Below, piece after piece: positions 7,958-16,933 of a stretch of DNA of 64,000 nt. The translations under genes were made by a program, and so were the position numbers. Source of the stretch: Opitutaceae bacterium (GTDB lineage Bacteria; Verrucomicrobiota; Verrucomicrobiia; Opitutales; Opitutaceae); contig JAIXWF010000015.1 in assembly GCA_027482185.1 (NCBI GenBank), forward strand, positions 1-64,000. Direction: 5' to 3'. Every line of letters begins with the position of its first letter. Position 1 is the stretch's first letter. Under the pieces are notes generated by a model that saw only the letters and a list, made by a program, of their open reading frames with translations, was not told where the DNA came from and made no database searches.

Positions 7958-9532
7958 ATGCGTTTCCCCCTGCTGCCGCACCTCGCCTGCCTCGGTCTGC
8001 TCGTCGCCCCGCTGTTCGCGCAGAACTACGATCTCGTCGTCCGCGGCGGCCGCATCGTCGACGGCTCGGGCCGGCCCGCCAATGTCGGCGACGTCGCCAT
8101 CCGCGACGGCCGCATTGCCGCCGTCGGCACCTTTGCCGGCCGCGGCCGCACCGAGATCGACGCCGCCGGCCGCGCCGTCGCCCCCGGCTTCATCGATGTC
8201 CATACCCACTCCGAGGACATCGCCGAATTGCCCGTCGCCGAGAATTTCCTGCGCATGGGCGTGACGACGATCGTCACCGGCAACTGCGGCAGCTCGAAGG
8301 TCGACGTCGCCGATTTCTTCGGCGAGATCGTGCGCACCGGCGTCGCCGTCAACGTCGCCACCCTCCTCGGCCAAGGCACGGTCCGCGGCCAGGTCATGGG
8401 CGGCAGTTTCATGCGCCCGCCGACCGCCGACGAAATCGCGAAAATGCACGCCCTCGTGGACAAGGGCATGCGCGACGGCGCCGTCGGCCTCAGCACCGGC
8501 CTCATCTATCTGCCGGGCACGTTCTCCAAGACCGAGGAAATCGTCGGCCTCGCCAAAGTCGCCGCCCGATACGGCGGCATCTACGTCAGCCACATGCGCT
8601 ACGAAAATGCGCGCATCACCGAGGCCCTCGACGAACTCACGACCATCGCGCGCGAGGCCGGGATCCGCGCCCAGGTCTCCCATATCAAGCTCGCCTCGCC
8701 CGCCGCGTGGGGCCGGGCCGACGAGATCGTCGCCTACCTCGCGCGCGCCCGCGCCGCCGGACTCGACGTCACGCAGGACCAATACGCCTACACCGCCTCC
8801 AGCACGAGCATCGGCTCGCGAATCCCCGAGGCCGCGCTCGAAGGCGGCAACGCGCGTTTCCGCGAGCGCATCGCCGACCCGAAACTGAAGGCCGAGTACG
8901 TCGCGGAAATGAAGGCCACGCTCGTGCGCAACAAACAGGACGACTTCGGCTTCGCCGTCATCGCCAACTTCGCCGCCGACCGTTCCCTCAACGGCAAGAC
9001 GATCCCGCAGGCCGCGAAACAGCTCCGCGGTTCCGATTCCCTCGACGACCAGATCGAGACGATCTTCGACCTCCAAACCCGCGGCGGCGCCCAAGGTGTT
9101 TTCCACGGCATGGACGAGGCCGACCTGCGCAAATTCCTCGCGCTCCCGCTCACCATGATCGCCTCCGATTCCGGCGTGCGGCGCTTCGGCTCCGGCGTGC
9201 CCCACCCGCGCGGCTACGGCAACAACGCCCGCGTCCTCGGCCGCTACGTGCGCGAACTCAAACTGCTCACGCTGGAGGACGCCGTCCGCAAAATGACTTC
9301 GCTCCCCGCCGCGACGTTCCGCCTCAAGAATCGCGGCGAACTCAAGCCCGGCCACGTCGCCGATGTCGTGATTTTCGATCCCGCCACGGTGGGCGATCCC
9401 TCGACCTTCGCCGATCCGCACCACTATGCCGTCGGCTTCAGCGACATCATCGTCAACGGCACGCCCGTCATTCGCGCCGGCGCCCTCACGTCCGCCCGGC
9501 CCGGCAAACCCGTGCGTTTGCAGGACGAATGA
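7958..9532 (+). CDS. N-acyl-D-amino-acid deacylase / D-aminoacylase family amidohydrolase, secreted
   Basis: Zinc amidohydrolase of 524 residues that by family hydrolyses N-acyl-D-amino acids or related amides. A signal peptide (about 1-21, ending APLFAQ) directs export, which some family members have. Metal motif GFIDVHTHSED gives His82 and His84; the bridging Cys of this subfamily is Cys110 in TGNCGSS. Further expected ligands lie in YVSHMRYE, QVSHIKLA and IASDSGVRRFG (catalytic Asp). The C-terminal GHVADVVIFDP segment is the usual small beta domain. The ATG at 7958 was chosen because it starts the signal peptide and follows the terminator at 7871-7898, so the gene needs its own promoter. 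A dihydroorotase-like role is unlikely given the Cys110 motif. Confidence 0.88.
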   Translation: MRFPLLPHLACLGLLVAPLFAQNYDLVVRGGRIVDGSGRPANVGDVAIRDGRIAAVGTFAGRGRTEIDAAGRAVAPGFIDVHTHSEDIAELPVAENFLRMGVTTIVTGNCGSSKVDVADFFGEIVRTGVAVNVATLLGQGTVRGQVMGGSFMRPPTADEIAKMHALVDKGMRDGAVGLSTGLIYLPGTFSKTEEIVGLAKVAARYGGIYVSHMRYENARITEALDELTTIAREAGIRAQVSHIKLASPAAWGRADEIVAYLARARAAGLDVTQDQYAYTASSTSIGSRIPEAALEGGNARFRERIADPKLKAEYVAEMKATLVRNKQDDFGFAVIANFAADRSLNGKTIPQAAKQLRGSDSLDDQIETIFDLQTRGGAQGVFHGMDEADLRKFLALPLTMIASDSGVRRFGSGVPHPRGYGNNARVLGRYVRELKLLTLEDAVRKMTSLPAATFRLKNRGELKPGHVADVVIFDPATVGDPSTFADPHHYAVGFSDIIVNGTPVIRAGALTSARPGKPVRLQDE

Positions 9533-9556
9533 TCCCCCGCGCCGTTCGGCGCCGCT

Positions 9557-9856
9557 TCAGGGCGATCGCGCCAGCACCAGCGCGATCAGGCCGAACCCGA
9601 CGATCGTCACCGCCGGTCCGCTCCAGGTCATGAGCCGGATCCGGCTGCGCGCCCGATCTTCGCTCATTTCTCCGTCCTTCACGCGTTCTTCCATCGACAT
9701 CCGGAAACGCGGCCCGTCCCAGCACAGCTTCGCGCCGAGCAACGTCACCAACGCCGCGCCGCCCAGCCACAGCTCGTGTTGCGCCATCGGGCTCAGTGCC
9801 GCCAACGGCACAAGTCCGGCCGGCAATAGGGCGACGGGAAACACAGGCATCGGCAT
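9557..9856 (-). CDS. Small two-span membrane protein, function unknown
   Basis: 99 residues. Two hydrophobic segments are visible, about 5-40 (interrupted) and about 78-96 ([18 protein letters not shown]), separated by a charged stretch ([21 protein letters not shown] as residues 52-72). No family is recognised. The stop lies 24 nt from the stop of the convergent deacylase gene. The start at 9856 is the first ATG before the hydrophobic part; a second in-frame ATG lies two codons later. Base composition and codon use match the neighbours, which supports it as coding. Confidence 0.6.
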   Translation of the reverse strand: MPMPVFPVALLPAGLVPLAALSPMAQHELWLGGAALVTLLGAKLCWDGPRFRMSMEERVKDGEMSEDRARSRIRLMTWSGPAVTIVGFGLIALVLARSP

Positions 9857-10173
9857 GCTATGACAACACCCCGCGGCCGACTGCAATCCGGCGCTTCGTC
9901 TTACGTCTGAGCACTTTCGCCTCCCCGAAGCCGGAAAAAGCCGCAAGCCGGCGCGGACATTCGCGCCAAACTTCGGGAAACGGAAACCGTGGCATCGTCG
10001 TGGGGAAGCAAACCGGGGCGGAGTGCGGCCAGCACCGTGACCACCCCGTCGCCGACATTCAATCCGGCAATTCGCCGCCGTATCCGCAATACGGGTGCCC
10101 GAAGGCGGCGCCGCCGCTTCCCCCGGTTTCGCCGTGCCCCCGTGCCCGCCGCCGTGCAAGTTTCCCGCCGCCG
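9857..10173. other. 317-nt gene-free divergent region with two small palindromes
   Basis: Lies between the divergent small membrane protein and aminotransferase genes. No ORF with convincing codon use. Two perfect hairpins are visible: GGCGCG/CGCGCC at 9950-9967 (6-nt loop) and CCGTAT/ATACGG at 10078-10094 (5-nt loop), the latter about 80 nt before the aminotransferase start and therefore a possible operator. No clear -10/-35 pair recognised. Confidence 0.4.
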
Positions 10174-11514
10174 ATGAGAACGATTCCGCTGCCGCCCGCC
10201 GAATTTTCCCCGCCTCCGTACACGGGCCCGTCCGCCGCCGCCGTACTCGCCCAGCGCCGCGCCCACCTGAATCCGGGCCTGTTCCATTATTACAAGGAAC
10301 CGCTCATGCTCGTCGCCGGCCGTCTGCAATGGGTCTGGGACGACACCGGCCGGCGTTACCTCGACGGTATCGGCGGCATCCTCACCGTCAGCGTCGGCCA
10401 CTGCCACCCGCATGTCGTCGCCGCCGTGAACCGGCAGAGCGAACTCCTCCAGCACTCCACCACGCTCTACCTCAATCCCCGCGTCGGCGCCTACGCCGAG
10501 AAACTCGCCGCCACCTTTCCCGGCGACCTCAAGGTCTGCTACTTCGTCAACTCCGGCTCCGAGGCCAACGACCTCGCCCTGCTCATGGCCCGGCTCGCCA
10601 CGGGAAACCACGACGTGATCGCCCTCCGCAACGGCTACCACGGCGGCAATTTCAGCGGCATGGGCCTCACCGGCCAGGGCACCTGGAAATTCGACCTGCC
10701 GCCGCCGGCCGGCATCCACCACGCCGCCGCCCCGTATCCGTATCGTGGACACTTCGGCGCCGACGATCCCGACGCCGGCCGCAAGTACGCCGACGACGTC
10801 CGCAGCCTCATCGCCTACGCCACGCCCGGCAAAATCGCCGGCTTCATCGCCGAATCGATCCAGGGCGTCGGCGGCTTCGTCGAGTTCCCGCCCGGTTACC
10901 TCGCTTCCGTCTACGCCAGCGTCCGCGCCGCCGGCGGGCTCTGCATCGCCGACGAGGTCCAGACCGGCTTCGGCCGCACCGGCTCGCACTTCTGGGGCTT
11001 CGAAACCCAGGGCGTGGTCCCCGACATCGTCACCTTGGCCAAAGGCATCGGCAACGGCGTCCCCCTCGCCGCCGTCGTCACCACGCCGCGCATCGCCGCC
11101 ACGCTCGCGCAGAAAGTCCATTTCAACACCTTCGGCGGCAACCCCGTCGCCTGCGCCGCCGGCGAGGCCGTGCTCGAAGTGATCGCCGCCGAGAACACCC
11201 AGGCCAATTGCCGCGAACTCGGCGCCTTCCTCCTCGAGGGCTTCCGCCGCCTGCAGGCGAAGCACGCGCTGATCGGCGAAGTCCGCGGCCGCGGCCTCAT
11301 GCTCGGGCTCGAACTCGTGACCGACCGCGCGACGAAGGAACCCGCCCGCGCGGCCTGCGCGCAGGTCCTGGAAAACGCCCGCGCGCTCGGCCTCCTCCTC
11401 GGCAAGAGCGGGCTCCACGGCAACGTGATCCGCTTCGGTCCGCCGATGAACCTCACGCGCGCCGATGCCGAATTCGCCCTCGCCGTCCTCGACGAGGCGC
11501 TCTGCGCCACGTGA
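10174..11514 (+). CDS. Class III aminotransferase (AGXT2-like, alanine-glyoxylate type)
   Basis: PLP enzyme of fold type I, 446 residues, that transfers an amino group between an omega- or alpha-amino donor and an oxoacid. Class III landmarks: SGSEAND at about 127-133, [15 protein letters not shown] at about 225-239, [13 protein letters not shown] at 258-270, and the PLP lysine Lys290 in [12 protein letters not shown]. The [10 protein letters not shown] segment resembles the mitochondrial AGXT2/pyruvate aminotransferase branch more than ornithine or GABA aminotransferases, but the substrate cannot be fixed from sequence alone. The ATG at 10174 gives the normal family length. It stands alone upstream of the bPH2 pair (67 nt gap). 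Confidence 0.88.
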   Translation: MRTIPLPPAEFSPPPYTGPSAAAVLAQRRAHLNPGLFHYYKEPLMLVAGRLQWVWDDTGRRYLDGIGGILTVSVGHCHPHVVAAVNRQSELLQHSTTLYLNPRVGAYAEKLAATFPGDLKVCYFVNSGSEANDLALLMARLATGNHDVIALRNGYHGGNFSGMGLTGQGTWKFDLPPPAGIHHAAAPYPYRGHFGADDPDAGRKYADDVRSLIAYATPGKIAGFIAESIQGVGGFVEFPPGYLASVYASVRAAGGLCIADEVQTGFGRTGSHFWGFETQGVVPDIVTLAKGIGNGVPLAAVVTTPRIAATLAQKVHFNTFGGNPVACAAGEAVLEVIAAENTQANCRELGAFLLEGFRRLQAKHALIGEVRGRGLMLGLELVTDRATKEPARAACAQVLENARALGLLLGKSGLHGNVIRFGPPMNLTRADAEFALAVLDEALCAT

Positions 11515-11581
11515 CCCGGCTACGCCGCGCGCCCCTGCGTCCGCCCTTGCCGTCGCCGCCCACCCCGGCCTTATCTCCGGC

Positions 11582-12130
11582 ATGAACCCGCCCCGCGACG
11601 ACGCCGCGATCTTCGCGATCGAACGGCCGCACCGGAACTTGTTCACCTACTACGCGCTGTCGCTGCTGGTTTTCCCGCCGCTGCTGCCGGTGCTGATTTT
11701 GCCGCTTTGGTTCCGCTACCGTACCATGCGCTACCGCTTCACCGCCGAGGGTATCTCGATGAGCTGGGGCATCCTCTTCCGCCGCGAGATCATCGTGAAC
11801 TACGCGCGGATCCAGGACATCCACCTCCGCTCCAATTTCGTCGAGCGCTGGCTCGGCCTCGCCAAGGTCCTCGTCCAGACCGCCAGCGGCAACAGCGGCG
11901 CCGAAATGACCCTCGAGGGCCTGCGGGAATTCGAGGCCATCCGCGACTTCCTCTACGACCGCATGCGCGGCGTGAAGGATCACAGCCCGCCGGCTCCGGC
12001 CGCGCCCGCCGGCGGCGCCGCCGAAGGCGAACTTGCCGCCGCCCTCCGCGAGGTCGCCCGCGAGCTGCGCGAAACCCGGCTCGCCCTCGCCGCCAAGTCC
12101 GGTCCGTCGACGCCGCCGCCCCATGTTTGA
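11582..12130 (+). CDS. bPH2 (DUF304) membrane protein, first of a pair
   Basis: 182 residues with two close hydrophobic spans (about 20-45, FTYYALSLLVFPPLLPVLIL) followed by a bacterial PH-like domain: FRYRTMRYRFTAEGISMSWG, then VNYARIQDIHLRSNFVERWLGLAKVLVQTA. These are the hallmarks of YdbS/YdbT proteins. The C-terminal approximately 50 residues are Ala/Pro-rich with a predicted helix (REVARELRETRLAL). The ATG of the next gene overlaps its stop by 8 nt, so the two are probably co-translated, as ydbS and ydbT are in Bacillus. Role uncertain; YdbST has been linked to resistance to certain bacteriocins, but nothing here shows that function. Confidence 0.82.
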   Translation: MNPPRDDAAIFAIERPHRNLFTYYALSLLVFPPLLPVLILPLWFRYRTMRYRFTAEGISMSWGILFRREIIVNYARIQDIHLRSNFVERWLGLAKVLVQTASGNSGAEMTLEGLREFEAIRDFLYDRMRGVKDHSPPAPAAPAGGAAEGELAAALREVARELRETRLALAAKSGPSTPPPHV

Positions 12131-13064
12131 ACTGATCCGGACCCGCCTCCTGTTCTGGCTCCGCGTGCCGGCGGATCCTTCGCCGCCCGCCGGCGCCCCC
12201 GGCAGCGTCCGCGTCTTCCGCGCCGGCCGCACGTTTTACCAACTCCGCCTCGCCGGCTGGGGCTTCGGCCAGCTCGGTGCGATCGCCGGCATCGTTTTCT
12301 CCCTCGTGATGCTCGATCGCATGGAGGCCGGTGCCCGCCAAGCCCGCGCCGCCGCCGAGGCCGTCGCCCGGGCGAAAGCCGCCGCTCCGTCGATCCCGGC
12401 CTCCCCTCCGCCCGCCGCCGACGCCGCCGCGGCGGAATCCGCGCCGCCCCCGCCCAAGGCCAAAAAGAAACGCACCCGCGACGGGAGTCCGGCGCAGTCG
12501 CTCGTGCGCATCGCGGAACACTGGCCGGAATGGATCTTCCCGCTCCTGCGCTTCGCCGAATTCTGCGGCATCGTGCTCTACCTCGTGCAGGTGCCGGTCA
12601 CCTACGCCATGGTGCGCCTCGACTACGAGCTGCGCTGGTACATCGTCACCGACCGTTCCCTGCGTATCCGCTCCGGCCTGACAACCGTCCGCGAGTCGAC
12701 CATGAGCTTCGCCAACGTCCAGCAGGTCGTCGTCACCCAGGGCCCCCTCCAGCGCGCGCTCGGCATCGCCGATGTCCGCGTCCAATCCGCCGGCGGCGGC
12801 GGCGGCGGCAACGAGGAACACGGCAAAGGCGGCGAATCCCTCCACACGGGTGTTTTTCACGGGGTCGACAACGCTTCCGAGATCCGCGACCTGATCCTCG
12901 AGCGGCTCCGGCGCTTCCGCGAAGCCGGGCTCGGCGACCCCGAGGACCGCACCGCGGCAACCGGCGCGGCGGCTCCGGTTCCGGCGCCGGCCGACTCCGA
13001 CGCCCTCGCCGCCGCCCGCGACCTGCTCGCCGAGGCCCGGGCCCTGCGCCAGTCGCTCGGCTGA
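12123..13064 (+). CDS. bPH2 (DUF304) membrane protein, second of a pair
   Basis: 313 residues; starts inside the stop of the upstream gene (ATGTTTGA overlap). Membrane segment about 45-66 (GQLGAIAGIVFSLVML), then a long low-complexity Ala/Pro/Lys linker (about 75-125, containing PPPPKAKKKRTRD), a second hydrophobic part about 140-165, and the bPH2 core RWYIVTDRSLRIRSGLTTVRESTMSFANVQ and VVTQGPLQRALGIADVRVQSAGG. The glycine run that follows (GGGGGGN) is typical of this domain's loop. The tail is Ala-rich and probably helical. The Lys/Pro linker is unusual compared with compact YdbT-type proteins. Likely forms a membrane complex with its partner. Confidence 0.82.
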   Translation: MFELIRTRLLFWLRVPADPSPPAGAPGSVRVFRAGRTFYQLRLAGWGFGQLGAIAGIVFSLVMLDRMEAGARQARAAAEAVARAKAAAPSIPASPPPAADAAAAESAPPPPKAKKKRTRDGSPAQSLVRIAEHWPEWIFPLLRFAEFCGIVLYLVQVPVTYAMVRLDYELRWYIVTDRSLRIRSGLTTVRESTMSFANVQQVVVTQGPLQRALGIADVRVQSAGGGGGGNEEHGKGGESLHTGVFHGVDNASEIRDLILERLRRFREAGLGDPEDRTAATGAAAPVPAPADSDALAAARDLLAEARALRQSLG

Positions 13065-13122
13065 ACCGGCTTTCGCCTTGCGCCGGCCGGCGCCGGCTCG
13101 CTTTGTTCGGGCCTCTATCTCC

Positions 13123-13704
13123 ATGAGCAAGTCCGACGGCAAAATTGAGTCCCTTCTCGAAAAGACCATCTTCGCCTCCCGCTGGCTGCAGGCGCCGCTC
13201 TACGTCGGCCTGATCGCCGCGCAGGCAATCTACGTTTACCAATTCTTCGTCGAGCTCTGGCACCTGCTCCACATCACGATCCACGGCGTGCCGCAGGGCG
13301 GCCCCGATCTCAGTACGTCCGTGATGCTCATGGTTCTCGGCCTGATCGACGTCGTCATGATCGCGAACCTGCTCATCATGGTGATCATCGGCGGCTACGA
13401 GACCTTCGTTTCCCGCCTCAATCTCGACAACCACGACGACCAGCCCGAATGGCTGAACCACGTGAACGCCGGCGTGCTCAAGGTGAAGCTCGCCACCGCG
13501 CTGATTTCCATTTCGTCGATCCATCTCCTCAAGACCTTCATCACCGTGCTCAACGGCCAGGTGAACAACGACGGCGTGAAGTGGCAGATCGTCATCCACT
13601 GCGTCTTCGTCTTCTCCGCCATCGCCCTCGCCTGGACGGACAAGCTGATGATGGCCGGCGTCCACGCCGTGAAACACGGCGACGACGGCGCCGCCAAACA
13701 CTGA
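13123..13704 (+). CDS. yqhA: YqhA/UPF0114 (TIGR00645) family inner-membrane protein
   Basis: 193 residues with four predicted membrane spans (about 24-43, 62-88, 117-137, 152-172). Signature stretches include ETFVSRLNLDNHDDQPEWL, which matches the conserved loop of the TIGR00645 family. Biochemical role unknown in any organism known to me. The ATG at 13123 gives the family N-terminus (MSKSDGKIESLLEKTIFASRW). It lies 58 nt after the bPH2 pair on the same strand and converges on an aminotransferase gene (37-nt gap), so it is probably last in that unit. Confidence 0.88.
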   Translation: MSKSDGKIESLLEKTIFASRWLQAPLYVGLIAAQAIYVYQFFVELWHLLHITIHGVPQGGPDLSTSVMLMVLGLIDVVMIANLLIMVIIGGYETFVSRLNLDNHDDQPEWLNHVNAGVLKVKLATALISISSIHLLKTFITVLNGQVNNDGVKWQIVIHCVFVFSAIALAWTDKLMMAGVHAVKHGDDGAAKH

Positions 13705-13741
13705 GCGCCGGCACCGGCGCGAGGCCGGCACGGAACGCGTT

Positions 13742-14896
13742 TCAACCGCGCCGCAGTTTCAGCAGTCGCTCGCCCGCGGCGTGCAGCGTCGCGGGTCGTT
13801 TCGCGAAGTTCAGCCGCACGTAGCGGTTCTCGCCGTTCGCGAAGAAACTCGAACCGGGCACCGGCGCCACGCCGATCTCCCGCGTCATCCAGTGCGCGAA
13901 CTCCACGTCGCTCGCGTACCCGAACGGCGAGATGTCCAGCATCACGAAATACGCGCCTTCCGGCCGCGTGTAGGCCAGCCCCGTGCGATCAAGGTAGCCG
14001 AGCAGCACATCCCGCGATTCCGCATACTCGGCCGCGAGCCCGGCGTAGTACGAATCCGGAAAGTTCAACGCCGTCACCACCGCGTGCTGCAGCGGCGCCG
14101 CCGCGCCGACGGTGAGAAAATCGTGCACCTTCCGCGCCTGCGCGATCACCGCCGGCGCCGCGTGCACGTAGCCGAGCCGCCAGCCCGTGATCGAAAACGT
14201 CTTCGACAGCGACGAGCACATCAGCGTCCTCGCCGCCATGCCCGGCAGCGTGCAGAAATATGTGTGCCGGTGCGGCGGATACACGATGTGCTCGTAGACT
14301 TCGTCCGTCAGCACCCACACGTCGAATTCCTCCGCCAACGCCGCGATCTGCCCCAGCTCCTCGCGCGTGAACACGCGGCCGCACGGGTTCGACGGGTTGC
14401 ACAGCACGAACGCCTTCAACCCGCCCGCGAACGCTTTTCTCAACTCCGCCGGATCGAAGCGGTAATGCGGCGGGTGCAACGGCACGTGCACCGGCACCGC
14501 GCCCGACAAAATCGCGTCCGCGCTGTAGTTTTCGTAGAACGGCGAGAACAGCCCGACGCGGTCGCCGGGGTCGCACACCGTCATCATCGCGACCATCATC
14601 GCCTCCGTCGCCCCGCAGGTCACGACGAGCTCGCGGTCCGCCTCGACGGGCACGCCGAGGAAGCGCGTCAGCTTCGTCTGCAACGCCGCCCGCAGCTCCG
14701 GTGCGCCCCACGTCACCGCATACTGGTGCCGGTGCGCGTCCATCGCGTCCTTGCCGGCCTGCAACAGCTCGGCCGGCGGATCCCAGTCGGGAAACCCCTG
14801 CGCCAGATTGATCGCGCCGTGGCGCGCGGCGACCCGCGACATCTCGCGGATCAGGGATTCGGTGAAGACGGCGGTGCGTTGCGAGGTGCGCGGCAT
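13742..14896 (-). CDS. Class I/II PLP aminotransferase (methionine/kynurenine-type, YbdL-like)
   Basis: 384 residues, fold type I. Motifs: LAQGFPDWDPP (31-41), VTCGATEAM (92-100), LCNPSNPCGRV (165-175), WVLTDEVYEHIVY (194-206), the PLP lysine Lys232 in SSLSKTFSITGWRLGY, and the substrate-carboxylate Arg240. GFPDW and YEHIVY are typical of the branch containing YbdL (methionine transaminase) and kynurenine aminotransferase; exact donor unresolved. It stands alone on the minus strand between YqhA (convergent) and the LysM lipoprotein gene (55 nt upstream), which may share its transcript. Confidence 0.88.
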   Translation of the reverse strand: MPRTSQRTAVFTESLIREMSRVAARHGAINLAQGFPDWDPPAELLQAGKDAMDAHRHQYAVTWGAPELRAALQTKLTRFLGVPVEADRELVVTCGATEAMMVAMMTVCDPGDRVGLFSPFYENYSADAILSGAVPVHVPLHPPHYRFDPAELRKAFAGGLKAFVLCNPSNPCGRVFTREELGQIAALAEEFDVWVLTDEVYEHIVYPPHRHTYFCTLPGMAARTLMCSSLSKTFSITGWRLGYVHAAPAVIAQARKVHDFLTVGAAAPLQHAVVTALNFPDSYYAGLAAEYAESRDVLLGYLDRTGLAYTRPEGAYFVMLDISPFGYASDVEFAHWMTREIGVAPVPGSSFFANGENRYVRLNFAKRPATLHAAGERLLKLRRG

Positions 14897-14951
14897 GCGG
14901 AAAATCCGACGCTGCCCGACGCCGTCCCCGCGGCAAGCCCGCAGCCGCGCC

Positions 14952-15812
14952 TCACGGCACGCGCAGTTCCATGCCGATCCTCAGGGGCGAACGCGCGCCC
15001 TGCGGCAACGCCGCGCGGTTCGCCTCGACGAGGGCCTCGAGCGAAACACCGTAGCGCTTCGAAATGCTGTAAAGGGTTTCCTTCGGCGCGACCGCATGCG
15101 CGCGGCCGCCGCGGCTCGCCGGGGCCTTCGCCGCCGGACGCGGCGCCGGCGCGGCGGTGATCTGGGACGGACGGACCGGCGCCGGCGCGGGCACCGGGAC
15201 CGAGGCCACGGCCGCCGGTTCCTCCGCGGGCGCACTCTCGGCGGCAGGCAATTCCAACATCGGCACCGGCTGCGGCGGGCGCGCCGTCAGGCCCGGCCGC
15301 ACGGACCGCACCACGGGCTGGGCGCCGCCGCCGCGCAGCGTCGCCAACTCGGCGCGCAATTCCTCGATCTCCCGGCGCAACTTCGTCGTTTCCTCGTCGG
15401 CCGCCAACCGCACCGACTGTTCGGTCATCGGCCGCCCGGGCATGCGGCTCGCGAACTCCCGCGCCGCCGCATCCACCATGCCGCGCACGCGCGGCGCCTC
15501 CTTCGAATTCGGCTGCAGCTCGAGGTAGCGGCGGAAATGGTAGTACGCGAGAACCGGGTCCTTCGTCGAATGGAGATAGATCAGGCCGGCCTCGAGGTGC
15601 GACTCCGCCGCGTTGCTGCCGCCGCGCTTGTCGATCACGCGCAGGAACGACGCCAGCGCCTCCCCGCTCCGCCCCTGCCGCTTCATCTGCACGCCCTGCG
15701 CGAACAGCGGCTCCTCCGTCTCCGCCACGAGCGGCGCCGCGCGGTCCGCACACCCCGCCCCGAGGCCCAGCGCAAGCAGGGCGGCGATGACGGCAAGGTA
15801 ACGGACGGGCAT
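14952..15812 (-). CDS. TPR/coiled-coil lipoprotein with C-terminal LysM domain
   Basis: 286 residues. Lipoprotein signal peptide with lipobox LGAGC (Cys21), so lipid-anchored. Residues about 33-115 look like two to three TPR-like helices (AESHLEAGLIYL, AYYHFRRYLELQPNSKEAPRV), then a short coiled coil (about 142-160, TKLRREIEELRAELATL), a Pro/Ala-rich linker, and a LysM domain at about 238-286 (KETLYSISKRYGVSLEALVEAN) that binds peptidoglycan glycan. This layout suggests an outer-membrane protein docking to the cell wall. It is divergent from kdsD with a 73-nt intergenic region. Partner not identifiable. Confidence 0.82.
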   Translation of the reverse strand: MPVRYLAVIAALLALGLGAGCADRAAPLVAETEEPLFAQGVQMKRQGRSGEALASFLRVIDKRGGSNAAESHLEAGLIYLHSTKDPVLAYYHFRRYLELQPNSKEAPRVRGMVDAAAREFASRMPGRPMTEQSVRLAADEETTKLRREIEELRAELATLRGGGAQPVVRSVRPGLTARPPQPVPMLELPAAESAPAEEPAAVASVPVPAPAPVRPSQITAAPAPRPAAKAPASRGGRAHAVAPKETLYSISKRYGVSLEALVEANRAALPQGARSPLRIGMELRVP

Positions 15813-15827
15813 GTTTCGGGAAAGGGA

Positions 15828-15855
15828 TTGAACGGGCGACGGTTCGGCCTAAATT
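15828..15855 (+). promoter_or_regulatory. Putative sigma-70 promoter of kdsD
   Basis: TTGAAC (15828-15833), 16-nt spacer, TAAATT (15850-15855), ending about 30 nt before the kdsD ATG. It is among the best -35/-10 matches seen in the window; no experimental support. Confidence 0.5.
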
Positions 15856-15885
15856 CCGCCGCTCACTCCGGGACTCAAACTCTAA

Positions 15886-16875
15886 ATGGCGCTGCAACCG
15901 AAAACCGTCCTCTCCCGGGCCAAAGCCTGCATCCGGATCGAGAGCGACGCGTTGGCCGCCACCGCCCGGAACCTCGGCCCGGAAATCGTCGCCACCGCCC
16001 GCGCCGTCGAGAGCGTAGCCGCCGCCGGCGGCAAACTCATCTTTACCGGCGTCGGCAAAAACGCCCCCATCGCGCAGAAGATCGCCGCCACGTTCAACAG
16101 CACCGGCGTCGCCTCCTGCTTTCTCGACGCCACCCAAGCCCTCCACGGCGATCTCGGCCTGGTCGAGGAGGGCGATCTCGTTTTCCTTCTCAGCAACAGC
16201 GGCCAATCCGAGGAGATCCTGCGCCTCGTCCCCGTGCTCAAGCGCTTCGGCGTCCGCCTCGTCGCGTTCACCGGCTCCGCCGACTCCGACCTCGCGCGCA
16301 ACACCGATCTCCTGCTCCGCTACCGTGTCCCGCGCGAGGCCTGCCCGCTCAAGCTCGCACCCACCGCCAGCACCACCGCCGCCCTCGCCCTCGGCGACGC
16401 CCTTGCGATGGTGCTCCTCGAGGCCCGCGGGCTCACGCGCGACGACTTCGCCCGCTACCACCCGGCCGGCAATCTCGGCCGCGTCCTCCTCCTCCGCGTG
16501 AAAGACATCATGCGCACCGGCGACCGCCTGCCGGTCGCGCCCGACACCGTCACGACGCAGGACGCGATCCTCGCCATGACCAAGGCCAAGAGCGGCAGCA
16601 TCGCCCTCGTCGCGCCGAAGTCCGGCAAACTTACCGGGATCCTCACCGACGGCGATTTCCGCCGCAGCGCCCTCACCGGCCCGGACTTTCTCCGGCAACC
16701 CGTGGCGACGTTCATGACCCGCCAACCGAAGGTGATCTCGGAAAACGCCCTCGGCGTCGACGCGCTCCGCCTTTTCGAAGCGCACAAGATCGACGACCTC
16801 ATCGTCGTCGACCGCCGCGGCCGTCCCGTCGGCCTGATCGACGGCCAAGACTTGCCCAAACTGAAGATCGTGTGA
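15886..16875 (+). CDS. kdsD: D-arabinose-5-phosphate isomerase, KpsF/GutQ family
   Basis: Interconverts D-ribulose 5-phosphate and D-arabinose 5-phosphate, the first step of KDO synthesis for lipopolysaccharide. 329 residues, the standard length. N-terminal SIS domain (about 40-180) with FTGVGKNAPIAQKIAATFNSTG and LLSNSGQSEEIL sugar-phosphate motifs and GDALAMVLLEARG, followed by two CBS domains (about 205-329; DIMRTGDRLPVAP, FMTRQPKVISENALG, DDLIVVDRRGRPVGLIDGQDL). The family GVGKS element here reads GVGKN. No other KDO gene is nearby. No Shine-Dalgarno before the ATG. Confidence 0.93.
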   Translation: MALQPKTVLSRAKACIRIESDALAATARNLGPEIVATARAVESVAAAGGKLIFTGVGKNAPIAQKIAATFNSTGVASCFLDATQALHGDLGLVEEGDLVFLLSNSGQSEEILRLVPVLKRFGVRLVAFTGSADSDLARNTDLLLRYRVPREACPLKLAPTASTTAALALGDALAMVLLEARGLTRDDFARYHPAGNLGRVLLLRVKDIMRTGDRLPVAPDTVTTQDAILAMTKAKSGSIALVAPKSGKLTGILTDGDFRRSALTGPDFLRQPVATFMTRQPKVISENALGVDALRLFEAHKIDDLIVVDRRGRPVGLIDGQDLPKLKIV

Positions 16876-16933
16876 CCTGCCCCGCCGTGAACCACCCGAC
16901 CTTTTCCCCGGCCCGCGTGCGGCTCTTCCAGCG

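Noticed and set aside
5643-7959. Extension of the FG-GAP reading frame upstream across the S46 gene
   Set aside because: That part is antisense to a well-supported peptidase and lacks domain content; the true N-terminus lies in the other frame at 5612-5642.
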